Below, piece by piece: positions 18,012-27,466 of a stretch of 64,000 nucleotides of DNA. Numbering within the stretch: the stretch's first letter is position 1; each line of letters begins with the position of its first letter. Source of the DNA: Streptomyces antimycoticus (GTDB lineage Bacteria; Actinomycetota; Actinomycetes; Streptomycetales; Streptomycetaceae); contig NZ_BJHV01000001.1 in NCBI RefSeq assembly GCF_005405925.1, positions 9,052,001 to 9,116,000 on the forward strand, in the 5' to 3' direction. A program made the position numbers and the translations under genes. Under the pieces are notes generated by a model. That model worked only from the letters and a program-made list of their open reading frames with translations. It was not told where the DNA came from and ran no database searches.

Positions 18012-18424
18012 GCCGTGCCCCCGAGGAACGGCCTCGCGAGGAGCGCCGCCGCGAGGAGCGCCATCACGAGGAGCGACGCGAGGAGCGGCCGCGCACCCGG
18101 CCCCGTGAGGAACGGGACCGGCACGAGCAGGGCCACGAGCGGGAGCGGCCCCGGCCCCGCCGCCCCGCCCTTGATGCCCGCGACGCCGCGCGGCGTGCGG
18201 CGCGCCATGTGGAGGGGCTGACCGGGCGGGCCGCGGAGGGCGTCACCTCGCTGGAGCGCGGGAAGGACGGCTGGGTCATCGGCATCGAGGTCGTCGAGAC
18301 CCACCGGATACCGGACTCCACCGACATCCTCGCCGAGTACCAGGTCGAGCTGGACGACCACGGCGAGCTCGCCTCCTACCGCCGCACCGAGCGCTACTAC
18401 CGGGGCAGGGGGGAGAACACATGA
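18008..18424 (+). CDS. gvpO: Gas vesicle protein GvpO
   Basis: A 138-residue protein. The first 55 residues are a low-complexity Arg/Glu/His region built of repeated REER/HEER units; the conserved GvpO domain follows (ARRAARHVEGLTGRAAEGVTSL, GWVIGIEVVETHRIPDSTDILAEYQVELD, YRRTERYYRG). It overlaps gvpG at ATGA and gvpJ at ATGA. The family is required for gas vesicle formation in haloarchaea; the charged N-terminal repeat is the unusual part here. Confidence 0.92.
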   Translation: MSRAPEERPREERRREERHHEERREERPRTRPREERDRHEQGHERERPRPRRPALDARDAARRAARHVEGLTGRAAEGVTSLERGKDGWVIGIEVVETHRIPDSTDILAEYQVELDDHGELASYRRTERYYRGRGENT

Positions 18425-18801
18425 ACCAGAGCTCCGACTGGAACGCGCCGGCCCGGCGCACCGGCGGCGCACGCGAACCGGCCCGCCGTGGATCCGAGCC
18501 CTCCAGCCTGGCCGACATCCTGGAGCGAGTGCTCGACAAGGGCATCGTCATCGCCGGTGACATCCAGATCAATCTGCTGGACATCGAACTGCTGACGATC
18601 AAGATCCGGCTGCTGGTCGCCTCCGTGGACCGGGCCAAGGAGATGGGCATCGACTGGTGGGAGCACGACCCCACGCTCTCCTCCGGCGCCCGGGACGTCC
18701 TGGAGGAGAACGAGCGGCTGCGGCGGCGCGTCGGCGAGCTGGAGGAAGGCCCCGGCGCCCGCGGGGTGGACCGCGGCGCGGAGCGGGAGGACGAACGGTG
18801 A
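18421..18801 (+). CDS. gvpJ: Gas vesicle protein GvpJ-type (GvpA/J family)
   Basis: A 126-residue protein with a disordered Arg/Gly start, then the GvpA/J core LADILERVLDKGIVIAGDIQINLLDIELLTIKIRLLVASVDRAKEMGIDWW in pieces, and a C-terminal coiled coil (LEENERLRRRVGELEEG). The WW after the core is characteristic of GvpJ. Overlaps its neighbours at both ends. A minor wall or cap component by family knowledge. Confidence 0.9.
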   Translation: MNQSSDWNAPARRTGGAREPARRGSEPSSLADILERVLDKGIVIAGDIQINLLDIELLTIKIRLLVASVDRAKEMGIDWWEHDPTLSSGARDVLEENERLRRRVGELEEGPGARGVDRGAEREDER

Positions 18802-19607
18802 CCGATTCCCTCGCCACCTGGCTGTACGCGGTGACGGCCGCCCCGGAGGACGGCGCCCCGCCGCAGGGGCTCACCGGCGTGGCTGACGAGCCGGTGCGCC
18901 TGGTGGAGAAGGCGGGGCTGGCCGCCGTGGTGGGCTCCGTACCGCTGGAGGAGTTCGACGAGGACGCGCTGCGCGGCCATCTGGAGGACCTGGAGTGGCT
19001 GGAGCGCACGGCCCGCGCCCACCACCGGGTGATCAACGGCGCGGCCCGCCAGGGCCAGGTCATCCCGCTGCGCTTCGCCACGCTCTACCACGACGACGAC
19101 CGGGTCCGTGCGATGCTCCAGGAGCGCCGGGAGGACTTCACGGCCACGCTGCGGCGGGTGGCGGGCCGCACCGAGTGGGGCGTCAAGGCGTATGTCGACC
19201 CCAGGTCCTTCCTGCCCGACCCGGGTGAGCCCGCCGGCAGCGAGGACAGCCCCGGCACCGCCTATCTGCTGCGCCGGCGGGCCCAGCGGCAGGACCAGGA
19301 GACCGCGCATCTGCGGGCGACCGAGCGCGCGGAGGAGATCCACGCCTCCCTCGCCGCGCTGGCGGTGGCGACGGCCGCCCATCCACCGCAGGACACCGCG
19401 CTGGCCGCGTACGAGGGATGGATGGTGCTGAACAACTCCTATCTGGTGCCCGACGGCCTCACCGAGGAGTTCACCGCCCTGGTGACCACGCTGGGGGAGC
19501 GCTACCCCGCCATCACCCTGGAGGTCAGCGGCCCCTGGCCGCCGTACTCCTTCACCGGTCCGCCGAAGGCCGAAGGCCAGGCCCGGCCGGAGGAGGCGGC
19601 GCCGTGA
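18798..19607 (+). CDS. gvpL: Gas vesicle protein GvpL (GvpF/L family)
   Basis: A 269-residue second GvpF/L-family protein: TWLYAVTAAPE start, LEWLERTARAHHRVINGAA, IPLRFATLYHDDDRVRAML, and the C-terminal NNSYLVPDGLTEEF followed by LEVSGPWPPYSF. GTG at 18798 overlaps the gvpJ stop (GTGA); the open frame further upstream lies within gvpJ and is a shadow. Its stop overlaps gvpS. Probably a bridging assembly factor alongside GvpF. Confidence 0.92.
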   Translation: MTDSLATWLYAVTAAPEDGAPPQGLTGVADEPVRLVEKAGLAAVVGSVPLEEFDEDALRGHLEDLEWLERTARAHHRVINGAARQGQVIPLRFATLYHDDDRVRAMLQERREDFTATLRRVAGRTEWGVKAYVDPRSFLPDPGEPAGSEDSPGTAYLLRRRAQRQDQETAHLRATERAEEIHASLAALAVATAAHPPQDTALAAYEGWMVLNNSYLVPDGLTEEFTALVTTLGERYPAITLEVSGPWPPYSFTGPPKAEGQARPEEAAP

Positions 19608-19816
19608 CCCGTGCGATCGAGCGCAGGGAGGTGGCCCTGGTCGACCTGCTCGACCGGGTGCTCGCCGGAGGCGTGGTGATCGCCGGGGAGATCACCCTGA
19701 CCATCGCCGACATCGACCTGGTGCGGATCTCCCTGCGCGCACTGATCGCATCCGTACGGGTGGAGAACGAGGAGGAGGAACGAGGAGGAAGGCAGGGGGT
19801 CCGCCATGACGGATGA
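19604..19816 (+). CDS. gvpS: Small GvpA/J-family protein (GvpS type)
   Basis: A 70-residue protein that is almost only the GvpA core: VALVDLLDRVLAGGVVIAGEI, TLTIADIDLVRISLRALIASVRVE, then a short Glu/Arg tail. GTG at 19604 overlaps the gvpL stop. It is the third A/J-type core in the operon and probably a minor shell component. The gvpK start lies inside its end. Confidence 0.87.
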   Translation: MTRAIERREVALVDLLDRVLAGGVVIAGEITLTIADIDLVRISLRALIASVRVENEEEERGGRQGVRHDG

Positions 19817-20105
19817 CCGCGCTCCCCGGCCCGGCCGCCGGATCGAGGTGGACGAGGAGTCGGTCCGCAAGAGCCTGGCCGGTCTGGTGCTCACCATCGT
19901 GGAGCTGCTGCGGCAGCTCATGGAGCGGCAGGCGCTGCGCCGCGTCGAACAGGGTGGCATCAGCGATGAACAGATAGAGAAGCTCGGGCTGACGCTGATG
20001 GCCTTGGAGCAGAACATGGCCGAGCTGCGCGAGCACTTCGGGCTGACCGAGGACGACCTCAACCTGGACCTGGGCCCGCTGGGCCCCCTGCTGCCCCGCG
20101 ACTGA
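19806..20105 (+). CDS. gvpK: Gas vesicle protein GvpK
   Basis: A 99-residue protein with the GvpK pattern: RRIEVDEESVRKSLAGLVLTIVELLRQLMERQALRRVEQG, ISDEQIEKLGLTLMALEQNMAELREHFGLTEDDLNLDLGPLG, read here in pieces. Overlaps gvpS by 11 bases with AGGAAGG upstream as ribosome site. Last gene of the gas vesicle operon; the GC-rich region after it contains only a weak inverted repeat (CCCCC to GGGGG). Confidence 0.93.
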   Translation: MTDDRAPRPGRRIEVDEESVRKSLAGLVLTIVELLRQLMERQALRRVEQGGISDEQIEKLGLTLMALEQNMAELREHFGLTEDDLNLDLGPLGPLLPRD

Positions 20106-20215
20106 CCGGGCCCCGCGACCGGCCCCGGCCACCCCCGAGCCCCTGACCTGGGGGTCCGGCGCCGATTGGCGAGACACCCCGGCCGGGCGCGTCACCCGCC
20201 GAGTACTGTGCGGGT

Positions 20216-21307
20216 GTGGGGATCACGCTCAACCTCCAGCGCGCACGACCGGCCGATGTGTACGTCGGCCGGTCGGCGCTGGCCGAGCTCATGTCGGTGC
20301 TGCACATCATGGCCGAGTCCGACCACCACCCCGAGGCCCAGCGCTGGACGCACCGGCTCGGGACGGCGATCTCCCCCTCCCTCGCCCATGAGATGAGCGC
20401 CCTGTCCCCGCTGTGGGCCCGGCTCCGCTGCCGGCTGCTGTTTCCGCTGAGGCTCCCGCTGGACCAGCCCTTCGAGGACGAGCTTCGCCATCTGGAGAAG
20501 CTGCCGCTGGAGGAGTTCGTGGGACTGTGCTCCCAGGGAGTGCTCGGCTTCCGTGAGGCCGTCCCCCCGGCGCACCGCCTGCTCACCGACCCCGAGGCCG
20601 CCGAGCGCTATGTCGCCCAGTGCGAGCGGCGGTCCATCCGGCGGGGGGAGCTGGCCCACGATCTGGTGGCCTCGCCCGAGGGGCTGCGCGGCCGGCTCCT
20701 GTACTTTCTGGACTCCTGCGCCGAGGCGTTCTTCGCCTCCGAGTGGCGTACGGTCCGCGACCGGCTGGAGTCGGCCGCCGCCCGGGTCCGCAGCGACATC
20801 CGGCGGCGGGGCCTGGCCGAGGTGCTGGCCGGGCTCAGCCCCACCGCGGTGGTCTCCCGGGGCGGGGCGCGGGTGCGCTACGACAAGCTGGCCGTCGCCG
20901 AGATCGAGATCGGCCCGCGCCCGCTCTTCCTGCTCCCCTCCGTCCATGTCTGGCCGCATCTGACCGTCAAGGACGAGGAGCCCCACCCCGTGGTGCTCCA
21001 GTTCGCCGCCCGGGAGGACGGGACGGCCGATCAGCTCACCCAGGCGGAGTTGCGGGCCCGGATGTCCGCGCTGGCGTCCCTGGGCCGGATGGAGGTGTGC
21101 CGCCATCTGCTGGGCGAGCCCATCACCACCTCCGAACTGGCCCAGCGGATGGGGCTCGCCGATACGCAGGTCTCCCGCACCCTGCGCCAGCTCAGGGACG
21201 CCGGGCTCATCGAGTCCGAGCGCGAGGGCAAGTACGTCTACCACCGGCTGGCCACCAGCACCCTGCTCCGGCTGGGGCAGGACGTGCTGGCGACCATCAT
21301 GCGGTGA
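20216..21307 (+). CDS. ArsR-family transcriptional regulator with long N-terminal domain (DUF5937-like)
   Basis: A 363-residue cytoplasmic protein. The C-terminal 80 residues are a winged helix: GRMEVCRHLLGEPITTSELAQRMGLADTQVSRTLRQLRDAGLIES, then KYVYHRL wing, in pieces. The first 270 residues match the layout of the actinobacterial domain found fused to ArsR HTHs (ARPADVYVGRSALAEL, then PFEDELRHLEKLPLEEF). GTG at 20216. It stands alone, 110 bases after gvpK and convergent with the hydrolase at 21329; control of the gas vesicle operon is possible but not shown. No metal-binding Cys motif is visible. Confidence 0.85.
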   Translation: MGITLNLQRARPADVYVGRSALAELMSVLHIMAESDHHPEAQRWTHRLGTAISPSLAHEMSALSPLWARLRCRLLFPLRLPLDQPFEDELRHLEKLPLEEFVGLCSQGVLGFREAVPPAHRLLTDPEAAERYVAQCERRSIRRGELAHDLVASPEGLRGRLLYFLDSCAEAFFASEWRTVRDRLESAAARVRSDIRRRGLAEVLAGLSPTAVVSRGGARVRYDKLAVAEIEIGPRPLFLLPSVHVWPHLTVKDEEPHPVVLQFAAREDGTADQLTQAELRARMSALASLGRMEVCRHLLGEPITTSELAQRMGLADTQVSRTLRQLRDAGLIESEREGKYVYHRLATSTLLRLGQDVLATIMR

Positions 21308-21328
21308 CGGCCGCGCGCCCGCGGCCCG

Positions 21329-23229
21329 TCAGCCCGGCTGGGTCCACAGCAGCACCGCCGAGGAGCGGTCCGCGTCCATATGGACCCGGTTGGTCGCGAC
21401 CACCTTGCGGCGGCTCACCGCCTCCGGCACCCCGGTATTGGAATTGACGTCGAACCGGGGGAAGTCGCTGGAGGAGATGTCCACCCGCAGCCGGTGCCCG
21501 GCCTCGAAGCGGTTGGCCGTGTCCGGCGCCGGGATCTCGATCTCGTACACCTCGCCCGGCTCCAGCGGCTCCGGGCGCTCGAACGACTCGTGGAAGCGGC
21601 AGCGGAAGATGCCCTCGGTGAGGTTCATCGCGAAGCCGTGCGGATAGTCCTCGTTCGGCGGATGCACATCGACCAGCTTCACCGTGAAGTCGGTGTCCGG
21701 CGCGGAGGAGGAGATGAACAGCCGCGCCGTGACCGGTCCGGCCACCACCAGCGGCTCCTCCAGCGGCGGGGTGGTCAGCGAGATCACATCGGGCCGGGAG
21801 TTCAGCGGCAGATACGGCGGGCGGGCACCGTAGAACCGCTCGTCCGGCACCTGGTCGAAGGCGCCGCCGACCATCACCGGCTCACCCGAGGTGATCTGGC
21901 CGCCCAGCGTCGGCACCGGGTCGTTCGGGTCGAAGTCGTACTCCACCCAGGCTCGTGTCGCCGTCGGCCGCTCCCGGCTCAGCTCGCCCGAGGTGTGGCA
22001 GTAGAACGCCGTCTCCCGGGTCCCGGCCGGGGGCCACTGGGTGTCGGTGTGCCACCGGCCGCCGTGCCGCATCCGCCCGGCCTCGTCCCGCCGGCCGTCC
22101 CCGCCGCCCATCAGGAAGTACCGCACCCGCGGGATCGACTCCGGGTCGCCGTCCCCAGCACCGCGTCGAACCAGCGCTGCCGGAAGGACAGATACGAGGT
22201 GTCCACATTGCCGCTGAACGTCGACGCGGGCCCGAAGTCCACATCACCGGCGAAGGTGACACAGCGCAGCCCGTGCTTCCACGGCCCCATCACCAGATAC
22301 GCCGGGGACCGCTTGAGACGGCCCATGGCGGTGAAGTTCTCGATGGTGGAGCGCACATACGGGTCGTACCAGCTCGACATGTGCAGGGTCGGCACATCCG
22401 GGAAGCGGTCGTAGTGGCCGCGCCCGTAGATGGCCGGCTGGCGCCAGTACGCCCCGAAGGCGTCATGCCGCCACTGGTCGAGCAGATAGCGCTCGTAACT
22501 CCCCACCTGACGCAGCGGGGAGACACCCGTGCGCCACGGCAGCACGGTGAACCAGTCACGCAGATCCGTCCTCGCGAACGCCTTGCGCACCAGCGGGTCC
22601 CGCTCCGCCTCCGGGCTCTCCTCCCCGTGCCGGAAGGCCCAGGTGATCTGCTTGAGCTCGAAGGCGCCGCCCATCCGCATCCCGGCCTCGTAGGCGCTGG
22701 CGAAGCCGCCGGAGTCCATGAACATCGCGGACAGGCCCGTGGGGGACTCGGCCGCGGCCGCCGTCTGGGCGTGTGCCGAGTAGGACACCCCCATCATGGC
22801 CACCCGGCCGTCGCACCAGGGCTGGGCGGCGATCCAGTCGATGGTGTCCGCGCCGTCCGGCCCCTCGCCCAGGTACTTCACGAAGGTGCCGTCCGAGTCC
22901 CCGCGGCCCCGGCAGTCCTGCCGCACCACGTGGTACCCCGCGCGGACGAAGAACGCCGAGGTCTCCTCCGGCACCGGCACCGGCTCGTCGTGGCGGCTGC
23001 GGTCGGAGTCGCGCATCTGGCGGCGGCCGTAGGGGGTCCGCTCGAGGATGACCGGGCGGGGCCCGGGCCGCTCCTCGGCGGTGAACAGGTCGGCGGCCAG
23101 CACGATCCCGTCCCGCATCGGAACGCGCAGGGTGCGTCGCCACACCCGCTCGTCCAGCAGCCGGGCGGACTCCTCCCAGGCCGCCCGCTCTCTGTCCCCG
23201 CTCGTTTGGGTCCGACTGGTTCGTGCCAT
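21329..23229 (-). pseudogene. CocE/NonD-family hydrolase (Xaa-Pro acyl-peptidase type), one-base frameshift
   Basis: Alpha/beta hydrolase split in two frames. The first 370 residues (ATG 23229) hold the fold MRDGIVLAADLF, DCRGRGDSDG, and the nucleophile elbow MMGVSYSAHAQ with Ser. The remaining 250, in another frame, form the C-terminal jelly roll (VISLTTPPLEEPLVVAGP, SSDFPRFDVNSNTG). The break lies at the C4 run 22153-22156: adding one base restores AVLGDGDPESIPRVRYFLMGG and an uninterrupted 633-residue protein. It starts 8 bases after the ABC binding-protein gene and is the last gene of this leftward operon. The family cleaves esters or acylated peptides; substrate unknown. Confidence 0.85.
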
Positions 23230-23237
23230 GGAAGATC

Positions 23238-24182
23238 TCACTGGGTCTGGGATTGCTTGGAGCCGTTGAGGGCGAGCTGGGGCCGGGTGACCGTGGACAG
23301 CGGCAGCCCCCACTGGCCGAAGAGCTTGGCGTAGGTGCCCGATTCGTACATCTTCTGCAGCCCCTTGACGATCACGGAGGCCAGCCCGGTGCCCTTCTTG
23401 GCCTGGATGCCGTAGATGGCCGACGCGGCGGGCAGGTCCAGCATGTCCTTGAGCTCGAGCGTCTCGAAGCGGTCCTTCGCGTTCTGGCTCACCGAGGTGT
23501 TGGAGGCGCTGGGCGCGGCCACCGCGTCCACGCGCTTGCTCTGCAGCGCCAGCGAGGCGGCGGGCAGATCGGTGTACAGCTTCGCGTCCACCGACGGCTT
23601 GCCCTTCGCGGCACAGCGCTTGTTCTGCGCGGCGAGCACATTCTGCGTTCCCGCGCCCTTTTCGACGCCGACCTTGTGCCCGCAGACCTCGAGCCCGTTC
23701 TTGGGGCGGAACGAGCCGTCCTTGAGCACCATCAGCGTCACACTGCTCTGCGCGAAGTCGGCGAAGTCGACCTCCTTCTGACGCTCGATGAAGTCGCCGG
23801 AGGGGGCGCTGAGGTCGATCCGGCCGGACTTCAGCCCCGGGATCACCGCGTCGAAGTTGGTCCGCTCCACCTTGATCTTCACATCGAGCAACGAGGAGAG
23901 CTGCGCGGACAGTTCGGGCACCAGCCCGGTGATCTTCCCGTCGGATTCGAAGGTGACATACGGCGCGTACTCGCTGACACCCATGATCAGTGTCTTCTTG
24001 GTGTACTCCTCGGGCACCTCGGCCGCCAGCGCGCTGTCCTTGGGCTCGGGAGCGAGCGTGGCCGCCGGATGGCTCTTCTCGGCCTTGGCGTCGCCGGGTG
24101 TGTCGTCCACCGAACAGGCGGACAGGATCAGCGTCAGGGAGGCCAGCAGGGCGCATGCGGCGGCATGGGGACGGTTGCGCAT
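23238..24182 (-). CDS. ABC transporter substrate-binding lipoprotein, polar amino acid type
   Basis: A 314-residue family 3 solute-binding protein. Signal peptide with lipobox LSAC, lipidated Cys23, then a disordered linker; binding domain from KKTLIMGVSEYAPYVTFESDGKITGLVPEL to the C-terminus, with the SGRIDLS hinge segment and GVEKGAGTQ. ATG at 24182 has a TGGAG site; the longer frame upstream lacks a signal sequence. It is encoded with a matching permease and ATPase, separated from them by the dipeptidase gene. Confidence 0.92.
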   Translation of the reverse strand: MRNRPHAAACALLASLTLILSACSVDDTPGDAKAEKSHPAATLAPEPKDSALAAEVPEEYTKKTLIMGVSEYAPYVTFESDGKITGLVPELSAQLSSLLDVKIKVERTNFDAVIPGLKSGRIDLSAPSGDFIERQKEVDFADFAQSSVTLMVLKDGSFRPKNGLEVCGHKVGVEKGAGTQNVLAAQNKRCAAKGKPSVDAKLYTDLPAASLALQSKRVDAVAAPSASNTSVSQNAKDRFETLELKDMLDLPAASAIYGIQAKKGTGLASVIVKGLQKMYESGTYAKLFGQWGLPLSTVTRPQLALNGSKQSQTQ

Positions 24183-24238
24183 GGGTGCTCCATTCCGGAA
24201 GGTGGGGGGGTAGCGGATGCGGAAGAGCGGGACCGGTT

Positions 24239-25492
24239 CTAGCGGCCCCAGACGGTCTCGGCGACGCGCCGTACGTTGCCCCCGGCGAGCTTGGCCACGT
24301 CCGCTTCGGAGTAGCCCCGCTCGAACAGCCACCGGATCATGTTGCCGACCGCCTCCGCGGGGTTCTCGCAGCCGCGTACGTACCCGACCTCCTCGTGCGG
24401 CGGCAGTTCGGGGGCCTTGCCGTCATGCGCGTCGTCCTTGCCGAACAGCGGGGCGAACGTCCGGTGCCAGGCCGTGTGATCGCCGAAGTTGGTGTCCGGG
24501 CCGAAGGCCACATGGTCGATGCCGACCAGATCGATACAGCGCTCGATGTGTTCCATCACCGAGTCCAGGCTGTGCCGGGGATGCTGGGCGGTGATGGTCG
24601 TATGCGGGGCCGCCTCGACGCCGATGAACCCTCCGGACCCGGCGCAGGCCCGGATCACCTCGTCCGGCTTCATCCGCGGGGTCGGCCACAGCGCCCGCGA
24701 CCCGGCGTGGGTGATCACCACGGGGGCGGTGGAGCGGCGCACGGCGTCCAGGGCCGTCCCGTCCCCGCTGTGCGAGACATCGACGATGATTCCGAGGTCG
24801 TTCATCCGGCGCAGCGCCCGGCGGCCGAGCAGGGTCAGACCGGTGTCCCCGGCGTCGGCGAGCCCCGAACCCAGCTGATTGCTCTCGCTGTAGACCAGAC
24901 CGAGCAGGCGGACGCCCAGACCGTAGAGCAGATCGAGCCGGTCGATGTCATTGCCGATGGGGGAGGCGGACTCCAGGGTCAGCACCACCCCCACCTGATC
25001 GCCGGCCCGTGCCCGGTCGGCCTCCTCGAGCGTGCGGACGGGCGTCACCAGCCGCTGATGGGCGAGGTCCGCCTGGCGCATGGCCAGATCGCTGACCGCG
25101 TCGTCCCAGTCCCAGGGGGCATGCGAGCGGATCATGCTCACCGCGGCCGGGCCGCCGTCGAAGAACAGGTCCACCCCCGAGTGGGCGATGCCCTCGTAGG
25201 GAATCGACTCCCGGCCCTGGCGGCGGTAGTCGGCGAAGTCCCCCGGATTCGCGGGCCGCAGCGAGAGATGGTCATGGGCGGAGACCACCGGATGGCGCTC
25301 CTCGAAGTCCCGCGCGCGGGCCTCGACCTCCTCGCGCCACTCCAGGGCGGACCCGGGGACCCGGCCGAGCGCGGGCGCCAGCTCGAAGGCGCGGAAGTCC
25401 TCCCCGGCCTCGAGATACTGGTACGAGCGGTAGGAGTCCCACAGCTCCAGACGCCGGACGGTCTTGGCGGGCAGGGGAAGTCCGGTACTCAT
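24239..25492 (-). CDS. Membrane dipeptidase, peptidase family M19
   Basis: A 417-residue zinc peptidase-like protein of the renal dipeptidase family: VSAHDHLSL holds the HxD zinc motif, [11 protein letters not shown] the bridging acid region, VDVSHSG and [15 protein letters not shown] the His ligands, and [10 protein letters not shown] the Asp region. No signal peptide, so presumably cytoplasmic. The family hydrolyses dipeptides, including ones with a C-terminal D-residue. Located inside an amino-acid ABC operon, it probably processes the imported substrate. ATG at 25492 has only a distant GGAGAAG site. Confidence 0.9.
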   Translation of the reverse strand: MSTGLPLPAKTVRRLELWDSYRSYQYLEAGEDFRAFELAPALGRVPGSALEWREEVEARARDFEERHPVVSAHDHLSLRPANPGDFADYRRQGRESIPYEGIAHSGVDLFFDGGPAAVSMIRSHAPWDWDDAVSDLAMRQADLAHQRLVTPVRTLEEADRARAGDQVGVVLTLESASPIGNDIDRLDLLYGLGVRLLGLVYSESNQLGSGLADAGDTGLTLLGRRALRRMNDLGIIVDVSHSGDGTALDAVRRSTAPVVITHAGSRALWPTPRMKPDEVIRACAGSGGFIGVEAAPHTTITAQHPRHSLDSVMEHIERCIDLVGIDHVAFGPDTNFGDHTAWHRTFAPLFGKDDAHDGKAPELPPHEEVGYVRGCENPAEAVGNMIRWLFERGYSEADVAKLAGGNVRRVAETVWGR

Positions 25493-25583
25493 GCTGTACA
25501 GCTTTCATTCGCTTCTCCGCCCGCGCGGCGCAGCGGCGCGGGCATCGTAGCCGGGTGCGGCCCGGCAGCCGCGCGTGCGTCGC

Positions 25584-26372
25584 TCATGGGGAGACCTTCG
25601 ACAAGAACGTACGGGTGCGGTCGTGCGAGGGGGTGCGCAGCAGCAGGTCAGGAGCACCCTCTTCGACGATCCGGCCGTCGTCCATGAAAACGATCCGGTC
25701 AGCGATATCGGCGGCGAAGCGCATCTCATGGGTGACGATGACCAGCGTCATGCCCTCGCGGGCCAGGTCCCTGATGACGCTGAGCACTTCCTGCACCATC
25801 TCGGGGTCGAGGGCGGAGGTCGGCTCGTCGAAGAGCATCACCGTGGGGCGCATCGCCAGGGCGCGGGCGATGGCCACCCGCTGCTGCTGGCCGCCGGAGA
25901 GCTTGTCCGGGTAGCTGTCCAGCTTGTGGGCGAGCCCGACCCGGGTCATCAGCTCCACGGCGCGCGCGTCGGCCTGGGCCTTGGAGAGCCCGAGCACCCG
26001 GCGCGGGGCCTCCACGATGTTCTCGCGGGCGGTCAGGTGCGGGAACAGATTGAAGCTCTGGAACACCATGCCCATCGCCGAGCGCTGGGCGGCCAGCTCC
26101 CGGGGGCTCAGCTCATGCAGGGTGCGGCCGCGCAGCTGGTAGCCGATGACGCTGCCGTCGACCACCACCACGCCCTGGTCCGGCACTTCGAGGTGGTTGA
26201 CGCAGCGCAGCAGCGTGCTCTTTCCGGATCCGGAGGGACCGATCAGACAGACCGTCTCACCTCGGTGGATATCCAGGGAGATACCGTGCAGCACCTCGGT
26301 GCCGCGGAACGACTTGCGGATCCCACGCAGGGAGACGATGGCCTGCGATTGCTTTTCCGATGCCACGGTCAT
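25584..26372 (-). CDS. ABC transporter ATP-binding protein, polar amino acid type
   Basis: A 262-residue ATPase: Walker [11 protein letters not shown]-loop [11 protein letters not shown], signature [15 protein letters not shown], Walker [14 protein letters not shown], His switch IVTHEM. High similarity to glutamine/arginine transporter ATPases by these motifs. ATG at 26372 overlaps the permease stop (ATGA), so the two are coupled. It energizes import by the permease encoded just upstream. Confidence 0.95.
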   Translation of the reverse strand: MTVASEKQSQAIVSLRGIRKSFRGTEVLHGISLDIHRGETVCLIGPSGSGKSTLLRCVNHLEVPDQGVVVVDGSVIGYQLRGRTLHELSPRELAAQRSAMGMVFQSFNLFPHLTARENIVEAPRRVLGLSKAQADARAVELMTRVGLAHKLDSYPDKLSGGQQQRVAIARALAMRPTVMLFDEPTSALDPEMVQEVLSVIRDLAREGMTLVIVTHEMRFAADIADRIVFMDDGRIVEEGAPDLLLRTPSHDRTRTFLSKVSP

Positions 26373-27277
26373 ACCGAGTGCTCGATCCTCTTCACTTTCC
26401 CGGCCTTGTTGGCCGAAATCAGGGTGTGCCGTCCCAGACGTCGCTCCAGGCGCTGCTGCAGAAGAGTGATGACGCCGGTGATGATCATGTACCAAATGGC
26501 GGCAACGATCAACAGCGGAACGGTCTGGAAGGTCTTGGCGTAAATCAGCTGGACCGAGTAGAGCAGGTCGGCCAGGGTGATCACGCTGACCAGGGAGGTC
26601 GCCTTGAGGAGAGATATCAGCTCATTTCCCATCGGTGGCACGATCACCCGCAGCGCCTGGGGGAGGGTGATGCGGAAAAAGACCTGAGCCGGCGTCAACC
26701 CCAGTGCGGACGCCGCCTGGTGCTGTCCGTCGGGCACCGCGAGCAGCCCCGAACGGATCAACTCCGCGATGTACGCGGTCTCATGGAGGGTCAGGCCGAT
26801 GATCGCGGCGGTCAGCGGGCCGATGACGTCGTTCGAGTCGAAGGTGAGGAAACGCGGCCCCCAGGGAATGCCGAGGGACAGTGTCGGAAACAGGGCGGCG
26901 AGGTTGTACCAGAACAGCAGTTGCACCAGCATGGGAATGCTGCGGAAAACCCATATAAAGGCGGCCGCGACCGTGGACATGAGCCGGGAGTCGCCCATCC
27001 GCATCAGAGCGACCAGGGTGCCGGTAACCAGAGAAATCGCCATGGTCACCGCGGTCATTCCGATGCTGACCCCGATGCCCTTCAGTACCCGGATTTCAAA
27101 GAAGTATTTCGCGACGGTGTGCCACTCGAAACGAGGGTTGGTGAATACTGTGGTGACCGCCATCGCGGCCAGTACCAGCACGATCGCATTGGCCACCAGA
27201 AGTCCGGGACGCCGTCGCTTCGCGCGGTTGAGCACGGTTGGCTCGGGGAGTGCATCGACGTTCGGGACTTTGGTCAT
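26369..27277 (-). CDS. ABC transporter permease, His/Glu/Gln/Arg/opine family
   Basis: A 302-residue membrane protein: a cytoplasmic N-terminus, one leading helix (LLVANAIVLVLAAMAVTTVF), then the HEQRO core with GIGVSIGMTAVTMAISLVTGTLVALM, a FRSIPMLVQLLFWYN segment and the coupling motif QHQAASALGLTPAQVFFRITLPQALRV. First gene of a five-gene leftward unit: permease, ATPase, M19 dipeptidase, binding protein, CocE/NonD hydrolase. Local GC is lower than in most neighbours. Confidence 0.93.
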   Translation of the reverse strand: MTKVPNVDALPEPTVLNRAKRRRPGLLVANAIVLVLAAMAVTTVFTNPRFEWHTVAKYFFEIRVLKGIGVSIGMTAVTMAISLVTGTLVALMRMGDSRLMSTVAAAFIWVFRSIPMLVQLLFWYNLAALFPTLSLGIPWGPRFLTFDSNDVIGPLTAAIIGLTLHETAYIAELIRSGLLAVPDGQHQAASALGLTPAQVFFRITLPQALRVIVPPMGNELISLLKATSLVSVITLADLLYSVQLIYAKTFQTVPLLIVAAIWYMIITGVITLLQQRLERRLGRHTLISANKAGKVKRIEHSV

Positions 27278-27351
27278 GGCGTGCCTTCGGACGGTCGGGT
27301 CGCGGCAGAATTACCGCATCCTAAAACCGCACGTGGGGGCGGTCACCAACA

Positions 27352-27371
27352 GTTGACACAGAACGGTCAAC
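27352..27371 (-). promoter_or_regulatory. Inverted repeat upstream of the amino-acid ABC operon
   Basis: GTTGAC and GTCAAC arms separated by eight bases, about 75 bases upstream of the permease start. A TTTTAGGAT segment nearer the gene (around 27320) could be a -10 region on the minus strand. The repeat may be an operator; the regulator is unknown. Confidence 0.4.
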
Positions 27372-27466
27372 CGTAAACGGGGGAATGTGCCCGTCCGCCC
27401 GGAGCGGCCGGGCGGGCGAACGGAGGGCCGGACGGACGGGCGTTGGCGGACCGGACTCCGCCGGAC

